Counted from the stretch's first letter, positions 1 to 5,970 are shown. The stretch: 7,316 bases of DNA from an uncultured Ardenticatenia bacterium (GCA_937858165.1 CALLZA010000251.1:1-7316); one strand, 5' to 3'. Program-made: numbers and translations. The notes: generated by a model not told the origin, from the letters alone.

Positions 1-79
1 GTGGTTTATGTGTGTGATGTGATATGTATTAGGGAGTAAGCATAGTGGTGTAGAGAGATGTAGTGTGTGTTTTGTTTTT
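1..79. other. Low-quality sequence outside the adapter
   Basis: This T/G-rich, low-complexity stretch lies on the outer side of a Nextera i7 adapter. Biological DNA cannot continue past that end of the adapter, so this is most likely poor-quality read tail carried into the assembly. Its composition is unlike the GC-rich remainder. No gene should be called here. Confidence 0.85.
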
Positions 80-145
80 CAAGAAGAAGACGGCATACGA
101 GATCTAGTACGGTGTCGGGGGCTCGGAGATGTGTATAGGAGACAG
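80..145 (+). other. Illumina Nextera i7 adapter contamination
   Basis: Three adapter parts follow in order and at exact length. Positions 80-103 match the 24-nt P7 sequence with one mismatch. Positions 104-111 read CTAGTACG, which I recall as the adapter-strand form of Nextera index N702. Positions 112-145 match the 34-nt Nextera read-2 transposon sequence with three mismatches, ending in the mosaic end at 127-145. The mismatches look like sequencing errors. Peptides translated from here, such as those containing SYTHL or EDGIRD, are recurrent database artefacts. Genomic sequence starts at about 146. Confidence 0.96.
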
Positions 146-146
146 G

Positions 147-230
147 GCCCACACCGCCGGCGAGAGCATTCCGTTGGCCCAGGTGGGGGAGAACTTGCGC
201 GGCCTGGTCGGCCTCTTGCGGGAGTTCTGA
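147..230 (+). CDS. C-terminal fragment of an unidentified protein
   Basis: From the adapter junction one frame stays open for 27 codons, ending at TGA (228-230). The peptide starts AHTAGESIPLAQ and ends LVGLLREF. The GC-rich codon use and regularly spaced Leu/Val residues look like real coding sequence ending in an amphipathic helix. The pattern resembles the tail of methyl-accepting chemotaxis proteins, but 27 residues are too few to assign a family. The gene is cut by the contig end, and the hairpin just after its stop suits the end of a transcription unit. Confidence 0.45.
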   Translation, partial: AHTAGESIPLAQVGENLRGLVGLLREF

Positions 231-237
231 TCGGGTG

Positions 238-262
238 GCAGGGGTGACAAGATTACCCCTGC
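238..262 (+). terminator. Hairpin after the upstream gene
   Basis: A perfect 8-bp stem (GCAGGGGT at 238-245 pairing with ACCCCTGC at 255-262) closes a 9-nt loop, starting 7 nt after the stop of the truncated gene. Position suggests transcript termination or 3'-end protection. No T-run follows, so it is not a classical intrinsic terminator. The alternative is a structural element of the divergence-free intergenic region. Confidence 0.4.
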
Positions 263-272
263 CCTGCGGCCC

Positions 273-284
273 GGCAATATTGCC
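273..284. promoter_or_regulatory. 12-bp palindrome, candidate operator
   Basis: GGCAATATTGCC is a perfect 12-bp palindrome. It overlaps the proposed -35 element of the promoter for the SHMT-GcvT gene, a usual place for a dimeric repressor to bind. No known regulator consensus is recognised, and a chance palindrome cannot be excluded. Confidence 0.35.
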
Positions 285-307
285 CCCCACCCACCATATG
301 TTACAAT
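280..307 (+). promoter_or_regulatory. Candidate extended -10 promoter for the SHMT-GcvT gene
   Basis: TACAAT at 302-307 differs from TATAAT by one base. It is preceded by TG at 299-300 with a single intervening base, the extended -10 arrangement. TTGCCC at 280-285, 16 bp upstream, gives a partial -35 (4 of 6). This AT-containing patch stands out in GC-rich surroundings. Transcription would begin at about 313-316, leaving a leader of about 180 nt. It is read by eye only. Confidence 0.5.
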
Positions 308-497
308 CCTCGCCACAGCAGGCGATTTGCCGCCGGTGCCGCACAACTACGTGACCGACGGTTCCACCCGCTACAAGCCACATTTCCCCTTAACAGACAG
401 CCGTCGCGCAGCAGTAACCGCGGGTTCTCCGAGCGGGTGGCGTGTTCATTGCCCTCGTCGGCCCGCCGCGGCGCAACATCTCAGCGGAGGCACAACG
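308..497 (+). promoter_or_regulatory. Long leader upstream of the SHMT-GcvT start
   Basis: If the promoter at 280-307 is right, the mRNA has a leader of about 180 nt. I looked for glycine, THF and SAM riboswitch signatures and recognised none. Only short local inverted repeats are visible, for example TCGCC (310-314) with GGCGA (321-325). The frame of the downstream gene is open back to 327 without resembling SHMT. A purine-rich GCGGAGG (484-490) sits 7 nt before the ATG at 498, supporting that start. Confidence 0.4.
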
Positions 498-3400
498 ATG
501 AGTGACGATTTCATCTTTCGCGGCCCGGTCGCCGAACTGGACCCCGAATTGACGCAGATACTGGCCCGCGAAGAGGCGCGTCAGGCAACGACGATCATCC
601 TGATCGCCAGCGAGAGCGAGGCCCCGGAGGCGGTCAGTGAGGCGCTGACCAGCGTCTTCGGCAACATCTATGCCGAGGGGTACCCGCGCGAGGAGAGCCG
701 CAAACAGACCGAGGCCGAGATTCTCGATCTGGACATGGAGCTGGCCCATTACCGGCGCTACAGCGACCCGCGCTACTACAAGGGCGTGGAGTACGCCGAC
801 GTGCTGGAGGCGCTAACGCGGCGGCGGGCGGCCGAGCTTTTCGCCGCCAACGGCATCAGCGCCGACAATCTGTTCGTCAACGTCCAGCCCCTCAGCGGTG
901 CGCCGGCCAACAGCGCCGTCTACACCGCCCTGCTGCAACCGGGCGACACCATTCTGGGCCTCAACCTCAACGACGGCGGCCATCTGACCCACGGCGCGCC
1001 GGTCAACCGCTCCGGCAAGGTCTTTAAGGGCGTGCCGTACTTCGTCAACCCGGAGACGGAAGTGCTCGACTACGACGCCATCGAGGCGCTGGCGCTGGAG
1101 CATCGGCCGCGCATCATCGTCGCCGGCTACTCCGCCTACCCGCGCGTCATCGACTGGCGGCGCTTCCGCGAAATCGCCGACAAGGTCGGGGCGTACCTGC
1201 TGGCCGACATTGCCCACATCTCCGGCCTCGTCGCCGCGGGCGTCCACCCCAGCCCGATCGGCATCGCCGATGTCGTGTCGACCACAACCCACAAGAGCCT
1301 CTGCGGCCCGCGTGGGGCGATGCTCATGACCCACAAGCGCGACATCGCCCGCAAGCTCGACCGCGCCGTCTTCCCCGGCGAGCAGGGCGGGCCGCACCTG
1401 AACACCATCGCCGCCCTGGCCGTGGCCCTGAAGCTGGCGCGGACGGAGCAGTTCCGCGCCCTGCAACAGCGCATCGTCGACAACGCCGCCGCGCTGGCCC
1501 AGGGGCTTCAGTCGCGGGGCATCCGCATCGTCGGCGGCGGCAGCCAGAACCATTTGCTGCTCATCGACACCAAGAGCGTCAGCCGCGACGGGGTGCATCT
1601 GTCGGGCGACATGGCGTCGCGCATCCTCGACGTGGCGGGCATCGTCGTCAACCGCAACACCATCCCCGGCGACGTGGGCGCGTTTTCGTCCACCGGCCTG
1701 CGGCTGGGCACGGTGTGGATCAGCCAGCTTGGCTTCGGCCCGGCCGAGGTGGATCGGCTGGCCGAGGCCATTGCCACCATCCTCCACGGCTGCACTCCCT
1801 ACCACGTGGACGGCAAGGGGGGCAAGGAGCTGACGCGGGCACGGGTGGACTATACGGCCCTGAAGCGCGCCCGGCAGATCGTCCGCGAATTGCGCGGCGT
1901 GGCGGCTGCGCCGAGCGGCACGGTCGTGGCCCTACGCGGCGAGGACACGCTGGCCTTTCTCGACTACGCCCTGACGAGCGACGTGGCCGGGCTGGGCGTG
2001 GGCGAAAGCCAGCCGACGCACCTCTTTGGCCCCGGCGTTGACCTCGACGCGACGCTGGCGCGGACGGCCGATGGCTATACCCTACACTTCGATGACGCCG
2101 CCGCCGCGGCCGAGGCCGCCGAGTGGCTGCAAGCGTTATCCGACGGCTATGCGCAGTTCGACGACGTCTTCGCCCGCCTGCCCGGCCCGATTGTGGTTCA
2201 GGTTGTGCCAACCACCGCCGCGGCGACCATTGGCGACCTCGTCTCGCGCGTCGCCGCCGCGGTCGGCGCGACGGATGAGCCGAGCGGCACGCGTGTTGCC
2301 GACAGCAAGCCGTACTTCATCGGCCGCGACCGCCGCCCGGCGGCCGGCGAGCCGCTGCCGCCCTTCCAGTGGGAAGAGCCGGCCGACCCGCCGCTGCTGA
2401 CCACGCGGTTGAACGAGACCCATCGGGCGCTGGGGGCGCGCATGGTGCCTTTCGCGGGTTACGACATGCCCGTCTGGTATACCAGCGTCGGCGAGGAGCA
2501 CGCCGCCGTGCGCCAGACGGCCGGCCTGTTCGACGTGACCCACATGGGTGTGCTGGACGCCCGCGGGCCGCACGCGCTGGCCTTCCTCAACCTGGTGACG
2601 GGCAACGACGTAGCCGCGCTGGCCGTGGGCGAGTCGCAGTACAGCCACTTCCTGCTGCCCGATGGCTCCGTCGTCGATGACCTGATGGTCTACCGCGTCG
2701 AGCCGGAGACGTACCTGGTCGTCGTCAACGCCAGCAACAACGACAAGGATTGGGCCTGGCTGAATGCGGTCAACGAGGGGCGGGTGCTCATCGACGAGAA
2801 GCGCCCGTGGGCACGCGTCCAGCACCCGTGCGAGTTGCGCGATCTGCGCGACCCGCGCCACGGGGCCGACTGCCGGGTGGACATCGCCCTGCAAGGGCCG
2901 CGCTCGGCCGACGCGCTCATCGCTCTGGGCGGCGGCGACGCGGCCTTCGCCAAGCGGCTGAAGGCGCTGCCCTGGGCGGGCGTGATGCGCGCCACCCCGG
3001 GCGGCTTCGACCTCATCATCTCGCGCACCGGCTACACCGGCGAGCGTGTGGCCTACGAACTGTTCATTCATCCCGACCGGGCCGTCGATCTGTGGAACGC
3101 GCTGCTGGCCGCGGGCGAGAGCCTGGGCGTGAAGCCGTGCGGCCTGGCCGCGCGCGACAGCACGCGGACAGAGGCGGGCTTGCCGCTCTATGGCCACGAG
3201 ATGGCCGGGGCGCTGGGCCTCAACCCGGCCGACGCCGGCTTCGGCAGCTTCGTCAAGCCGTATAAGCCGTTCTTCATCGGCCGCGACGCCTTCGTGCGCC
3301 ACGAGGCGACGCGCGACCGCGGTCTGGTGCGCTTCCGCATGAACGAAAAGGGCGTGCGCCGCCCGGAGTCGGGCGACCCGGTGCTGGACCGGCGCGGCAA

Positions 3401-3626
3401 GGTCGTCGGCCACGTCACCAGTTGCGCCATCGACAGCGAGGGGTATCTACTGGGGCAGGCCATCCTGCCGGAAGGGATGACCGAGCCGGGCACGGCACTC
3501 TACGTCTACCAGCTTGGCGGCGGAACGCGGCCGATCAAGGGCGTGGAGCGGGCTGACCTGGGCGGCCGTCTGCCCATGCCCGACGCGGCCACCGTCCTGA
3601 CCCGCTTCCCGGAGCGGAAGAAATAG
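498..3626 (+). CDS. Serine hydroxymethyltransferase-aminomethyltransferase (GlyA-GcvT) fusion protein
   Basis: The predicted product is a cytosolic 1042-residue fusion. Residues 1 to about 465 are SHMT, a PLP enzyme that interconverts serine and glycine with THF. Seen are NIYAEGYP (56-63), RYYKGVEY (92-99), LLADIAH (234-240), the PLP-binding lysine K266 in TTTHKS, and GLRLGT with R402. Residues about 630-1042 are GcvT, the glycine-cleavage T-protein. Seen are MVPFAGYDMPVWY (649-661), VVDDLMVYR with the folate-site Asp pair D727/D728, VVNASNNDKDW, ALQGP, GYTGE, and EAGLPLYGHEM (892-902). Residues about 470-615 read as a degenerate partial GcvT copy. Oddities: about 27 extra residues (64-90) split the usual YAEGYP-RYYGG motif, and Leu132 replaces the PLP-stacking histidine of QPHSG. 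Start 498 has a good RBS; the frame is open back to 327, but those residues resemble nothing. GcvH and GcvP are not in the window. The coupled product would be serine from glycine (inference). Confidence 0.93.
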   Translation: MSDDFIFRGPVAELDPELTQILAREEARQATTIILIASESEAPEAVSEALTSVFGNIYAEGYPREESRKQTEAEILDLDMELAHYRRYSDPRYYKGVEYADVLEALTRRRAAELFAANGISADNLFVNVQPLSGAPANSAVYTALLQPGDTILGLNLNDGGHLTHGAPVNRSGKVFKGVPYFVNPETEVLDYDAIEALALEHRPRIIVAGYSAYPRVIDWRRFREIADKVGAYLLADIAHISGLVAAGVHPSPIGIADVVSTTTHKSLCGPRGAMLMTHKRDIARKLDRAVFPGEQGGPHLNTIAALAVALKLARTEQFRALQQRIVDNAAALAQGLQSRGIRIVGGGSQNHLLLIDTKSVSRDGVHLSGDMASRILDVAGIVVNRNTIPGDVGAFSSTGLRLGTVWISQLGFGPAEVDRLAEAIATILHGCTPYHVDGKGGKELTRARVDYTALKRARQIVRELRGVAAAPSGTVVALRGEDTLAFLDYALTSDVAGLGVGESQPTHLFGPGVDLDATLARTADGYTLHFDDAAAAAEAAEWLQALSDGYAQFDDVFARLPGPIVVQVVPTTAAATIGDLVSRVAAAVGATDEPSGTRVADSKPYFIGRDRRPAAGEPLPPFQWEEPADPPLLTTRLNETHRALGARMVPFAGYDMPVWYTSVGEEHAAVRQTAGLFDVTHMGVLDARGPHALAFLNLVTGNDVAALAVGESQYSHFLLPDGSVVDDLMVYRVEPETYLVVVNASNNDKDWAWLNAVNEGRVLIDEKRPWARVQHPCELRDLRDPRHGADCRVDIALQGPRSADALIALGGGDAAFAKRLKALPWAGVMRATPGGFDLIISRTGYTGERVAYELFIHPDRAVDLWNALLAAGESLGVKPCGLAARDSTRTEAGLPLYGHEMAGALGLNPADAGFGSFVKPYKPFFIGRDAFVRHEATRDRGLVRFRMNEKGVRRPESGDPVLDRRGKVVGHVTSCAIDSEGYLLGQAILPEGMTEPGTALYVYQLGGGTRPIKGVERADLGGRLPMPDAATVLTRFPERKK

Positions 3627-3629
3627 AGA

Positions 3630-3680
3630 AACCACAGATTTCACAGATTCAACTCTCTTGAATCTGTGAAATCTGTGGTT
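3630..3680. repeat. Perfect 23-bp inverted repeat built of 9-bp units
   Basis: Arms at 3630-3652 and 3658-3680 are perfectly complementary around a 5-nt CTCTC loop, starting 3 nt after the stop of the SHMT-GcvT gene. Each arm holds two tandem 9-bp units of form AATCTGTGR (3661-3669 and 3670-3678, with their complements on the left). The same unit recurs three times at 4251-4277. There is no T-run after the stem, so termination would not be classical; it could protect the 3' end or block read-through. It appears to be a dispersed intergenic repeat family. Confidence 0.9.
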
Positions 3681-3693
3681 CCATCTTCTGAAA

Positions 3694-3722
3694 TTGACAC
3701 GCCCCCCGCAAGGGGGTAGGAT
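3694..3722 (+). promoter_or_regulatory. Near-consensus sigma-70 promoter for the phosphoribosyltransferase gene
   Basis: TTGACA (3694-3699) is an exact -35 consensus, followed after a 17-bp spacer by TAGGAT (3717-3722), four of six bases of the -10 consensus. Transcription would start near 3729, about 20 nt before the ATG at 3752. The spacer is itself an inverted repeat: CCCCC (3703-3707), GCAA, GGGGG (3712-3716). The gene is thus likely transcribed independently of the SHMT-GcvT gene. Confidence 0.7.
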
Positions 3723-3751
3723 CGCGAATTAGCAACGACGAGGAGTGGACA

Positions 3752-4252
3752 ATGCGGCGCGAAGTGCTTACCTGGTCAGACGTCGATAAGCTCATCGACT
3801 ACCTTGTGCCCCAGATCCGCGGGCGATTTGACTCTCTACTGATGATCACCCGTGGCGGCATTGTGCCCGGCGGCATGTTGGCCGAGGCTCTGGACATTAC
3901 TTACATTCTGACGGCGTCGGTGCGCTTTCCATCCGACTTCCCCGGCATGCAGCCGGAGATGGTGAAGTATGCCATCCCGGAGTTCATCCAGTTCCCCGAC
4001 GACGACGTGCTGCGCGGGCGGCGCGTGCTGGTGGTCGATGATGTCTGGACGAAGGGACGTAACAGCGTGACCGTCGCCAACCGCATCGACGCCGCCGGGG
4101 GCACCCCCGAGATCTGCGTGCTGCACTACAAGCCGTCCTACTCGCTCTACCCCGGCTACGCGCCGACCTACTACGCGGCCGTCAGCGACGCCTACATCAT
4201 CTACCCCTGGGAGCTAGACCGCGGCCCGGAGATGCTTGGGGCCTGGAACTAA
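3752..4252 (+). CDS. Phosphoribosyltransferase, COG2236 (Hpt1-like) type
   Basis: The 166-residue cytosolic protein has a type I phosphoribosyltransferase fold. LLMITRGGIVPGGMLAEAL (29-47) fits the early pyrophosphate-binding loop. RVLVVDDVWTKGRN (91-104) fits the PRPP-binding signature, with the acidic pair D96/D97 after a hydrophobic strand. A late YPWE (151-154) is what I recall as typical of COG2236 purine phosphoribosyltransferases. These transfer ribose 5-phosphate from PRPP to a base such as hypoxanthine, xanthine or guanine in purine salvage. Substrate cannot be read from sequence. AGGAG (3741-3745) lies 6 nt before the ATG, and an own promoter lies just upstream. It appears complete and is a usual length for the family. 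Its stop codon abuts the 9-bp repeat array. An alternative is a regulatory PRTase homologue. Confidence 0.85.
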   Translation: MRREVLTWSDVDKLIDYLVPQIRGRFDSLLMITRGGIVPGGMLAEALDITYILTASVRFPSDFPGMQPEMVKYAIPEFIQFPDDDVLRGRRVLVVDDVWTKGRNSVTVANRIDAAGGTPEICVLHYKPSYSLYPGYAPTYYAAVSDAYIIYPWELDRGPEMLGAWN

Positions 4253-4280
4253 TCTGTGTAATCCGTGAAATCTGTGGTTT
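4251..4280 (+). repeat. Three tandem 9-bp repeats overlapping a stop codon
   Basis: Units at 4251-4259, 4260-4268 and 4269-4277 follow AATCYGTGN without gaps, then TTT. The last two bases of the phosphoribosyltransferase stop codon (TAA, 4250-4252) belong to the first unit. These are the same units that form the hairpin at 3630-3680, here in one orientation only, so no hairpin forms. This suggests a mobile or amplifying intergenic repeat family. Confidence 0.85.
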
Positions 4281-4286
4281 CTCCCC

Positions 4287-4302
4287 GATAATAGGCTATC
4301 AT
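4287..4302 (+). promoter_or_regulatory. Possible -10 elements for SRP RNA
   Basis: GATAAT (4287-4292) matches five of six -10 bases, and TATCAT (4297-4302) four or five of six depending on consensus used. Both lie 15-30 nt before the first paired base of the SRP RNA. No convincing -35 is seen at the right distance, because the 9-bp repeats occupy that space. The call rests mainly on position. Confidence 0.3.
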
Positions 4303-4316
4303 TAGCCCGTTAACAT

Positions 4317-4461
4317 GAATGTGCCCATGAAGCCGGTGACCACTGGGTCCCTGGCGGCGGAAGCCGTTGAACCGTGTCAGGTCCGGAAGGAAGCAGCACT
4401 AAGACGTATCTTCCGGGTGCCCAGGATAACCTGGTCGGTCATCGGCCTCATGGGCACATTC
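4317..4461 (+). ncRNA. ffs: Signal recognition particle RNA (4.5S/SRP RNA, short bacterial type)
   Basis: This RNA binds Ffh and directs nascent membrane and secreted proteins to FtsY and the translocon. The near-invariant domain IV core is present at about 4376-4396, including GTCAGGTCCGGAAGGAAGC, followed by the return strand with TTCCGGGTGCC (4411-4421). The two ends form a perfect 14-bp closing stem (4317-4330 with 4448-4461), continued by GCCG (4332-4335) with CGGC (4443-4446). The whole is a long rod, as expected of small SRP RNAs without an Alu domain. Mature ends may be a few bases inside the closing stem. No T-run terminator follows; the 7-bp repeat array begins 3 nt later. Confidence 0.95.
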
Positions 4462-4463
4462 TG

Positions 4464-4526
4464 TTAATAGTGATTAGTTGTTAGTGACTAGTGGTTAGTG
4501 AAGAGTTGTCAGTTAGCAGTTGACAG
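4464..4526 (+). repeat. Nine tandem degenerate 7-bp repeats
   Basis: Starting at 4464, nine successive heptamers keep exact phase, each beginning with T and ending with AG (units such as TTAATAG, TGACTAG, TGGTTAG, TTGTCAG, TTGACAG). The last unit holds the TTG start codon of the next gene. It resembles the short tandemly repeated heptamers described in filamentous cyanobacteria; that comparison is from memory. It occupies the whole gap between SRP RNA and the lipoprotein gene, where a promoter would be expected. Confidence 0.8.
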
Positions 4527-5932
4527 CATCCCCGGACAGATCACCCCTTTGTAAGACAATTGTAGCCCTGGTGTTGGCGCTGCTGGCGGCGAGTGGTTGC
4601 CGCGCGCTGGAAGGGGGCTCGACCCCGGCTGTGCCCTACACCATTCTCGATGGCCAGACCTCAATCCTGGTTGACGGCCAGTATGGCACAGTGGCGGAGG
4701 TCATGGCCGCGGGCGGCATGACGCTGGGCGAAGCCGACAGCGTCTCGCCCGCGCTCGGCGCGCCGGCCCACCCAGCCACGCCCATCGCCATCGACCGCGC
4801 CGCCGAAGTCACTGTCTTGACCCTCGACAGCGCCCAGATGTATCGCACCCAGCAAACGACCCTCGCCGGCTTCCTGCGCGAAATTGGCCTGAGCCTGCCG
4901 CCCGGGGCGCGCCTGCTGGCCGACGGGCAACCCGTCACCGCGCCGGAAACCCAGCCCTTGCCGCAACATCTGGCCGTCGATCCCTACAAAACGGTCATCA
5001 TCGAGGACGGGGCCAGCCGCCGCGCCCTGCGCACCACGGCCCTGACCGTCGGCGAGGCGCTGGTTGAGGCGGGCGTGACCCTGGCCGCGCTGGACAACGT
5101 CAGCCCGTCACGCGAGACGGCCCTGTTGCCCGACCTGACAATCTTCATCAGTCGCGCCGCGCCCTATCGCATCACCGCCGACGGCCAGACGGTGGAGGCC
5201 TATAGCGGGGCAACGGCCGTTGGGCAAGTGCTGGCCGACAACGGCCTCGCCCTGGGGCCGCTGGACTACACCCGCCCGGCACTGGACGCCACCGTCGCGC
5301 CCGGCGACGTCATCGAGGTCGTGCGCGTTACCGAGCGCATCGATACCGAGGACGTGCCCATCGGCTTCGAGACGGTCTATGAGCCGGCGGCCGACATGGA
5401 GATCGACACCATCCTGGAGGCCTCGGCCGGCCGCCCCGGTGTGCTCCAGCGGCGAACGCGCGTGCGGTTGGAGAACGGCGTCGAGGTGTCGCGCGCGCCC
5501 GACGGCGAGGTGGTCACCGTCGCGCCGCAGAACCACGTCATTCGCTACGGGACGCAGATCGTCATGCGCACGATCGACACGCCGGAGGGGCCGGCCGAGT
5601 ACTGGCGCAAGGTGACGATGCGCGTCACGTCCTACACCGCGGCTACATCGGGCAAGGCGCCGGGCGACCCCGGCTACGGCATCACCGCCAGCGGGATGCA
5701 GGCGGGCTTCGGCGTGGTGGCCGTTGACCCGACCGTCGTGCCCTTCCGCAGCTACGTCTTCGTGCCCGGCTACGGCGTGGCCTTTGCCGGCGACACAGGC
5801 GGCGGCATCAAGGGGCGGTTCATTGACCTGGGGTACGACGAAGGGGCGCTGAAGTCGTGGCGCGGCACGGTGGACGTCTACTACCTGGGCCAGCCGCCGG
5901 CGGCGGAGGATATTCGGTGGGTATTGCCATAG
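4520..5932 (+). CDS. Lipoprotein with DUF348-like repeats, G5 and 3D domains (YabE-like cell-wall protein)
   Basis: The 470-residue protein is predicted to be exported and lipid-anchored. It has a short n-region with K12, a hydrophobic stretch (about 13-25) and a lipobox ASGC with C27. Residues about 40-273 hold three to four diverged DUF348-type units with the pattern T(V/L)-x-E-(V/A)-L-x-x-x-G-(V/L)-x-L. A G5-like domain follows (about 271-345). Residues 366-456 form a 3D domain with MRVTSYTA, VAVDP, DTGGGIKG and RFIDLGYD, including the three conserved aspartates. This order is like Bacillus YabE and related resuscitation-type proteins, whose 3D domain is related to MltA-type lytic transglycosylases; muralytic activity is inferred. 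Start is TTG at 4520: an in-frame TAG lies at 4514-4516, and later starts would cut the signal peptide. No good ribosome-binding site is seen, and the start lies inside the 7-bp repeats. Confidence 0.85.
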   Translation: MTASPDRSPLCKTIVALVLALLAASGCRALEGGSTPAVPYTILDGQTSILVDGQYGTVAEVMAAGGMTLGEADSVSPALGAPAHPATPIAIDRAAEVTVLTLDSAQMYRTQQTTLAGFLREIGLSLPPGARLLADGQPVTAPETQPLPQHLAVDPYKTVIIEDGASRRALRTTALTVGEALVEAGVTLAALDNVSPSRETALLPDLTIFISRAAPYRITADGQTVEAYSGATAVGQVLADNGLALGPLDYTRPALDATVAPGDVIEVVRVTERIDTEDVPIGFETVYEPAADMEIDTILEASAGRPGVLQRRTRVRLENGVEVSRAPDGEVVTVAPQNHVIRYGTQIVMRTIDTPEGPAEYWRKVTMRVTSYTAATSGKAPGDPGYGITASGMQAGFGVVAVDPTVVPFRSYVFVPGYGVAFAGDTGGGIKGRFIDLGYDEGALKSWRGTVDVYYLGQPPAAEDIRWVLP

Positions 5933-5946
5933 CTACCGGCGGGTTC

Positions 5947-5970
5947 ATGAAGTTTAACAAATTAATACGG
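5947..5970. repeat. Left terminal inverted repeat of the IS
   Basis: This 24-bp sequence is the reverse complement of 7165-7188 with three mismatches and shares the core AATACGG at its inner end. The transposase stop codon (complement of 5962-5964) lies within it, as often in compact insertion sequences. Confidence 0.8.

Noticed and set aside
6..383. Minus-strand open frame of 125 codons and a plus-strand one at 65-247
   Set aside because: Both are largely translations of the Nextera adapter (SYTHL and EDGIRD-type artefact peptides) joined to intergenic sequence.
327..497. A 57-residue N-terminal extension of the SHMT-GcvT protein
   Set aside because: The frame is open, but the residues look unlike SHMT, there is no RBS at 327, and a good RBS and the expected SHMT length place the start at 498.
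300..497. Glycine, THF or SAM riboswitch ahead of the glycine/serine gene
   Set aside because: Biologically expected, but none of the conserved core sequences could be found by eye.
2136..3413. Long antisense open frame (425 codons), plus another at 813-1805
   Set aside because: They lie opposite the clearly coding GcvT and SHMT domains in GC-rich DNA, where stop codons are rare; no recognisable domain or RBS was seen.
3630..3680. Classical intrinsic terminator after the fusion gene
   Set aside because: The stem is strong, but it is AT-balanced and no run of T follows on either strand, so it is listed as a repeat hairpin.
3630..4280. CRISPR-like array from the recurring AATCTGTG units
   Set aside because: Units are only 9 bp and directly abutting, without spacers, and no cas genes are present.
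4250..4520. tRNA gene in the intergenic region
   Set aside because: No cloverleaf or T-arm consensus was seen; the structured RNA here is SRP RNA.
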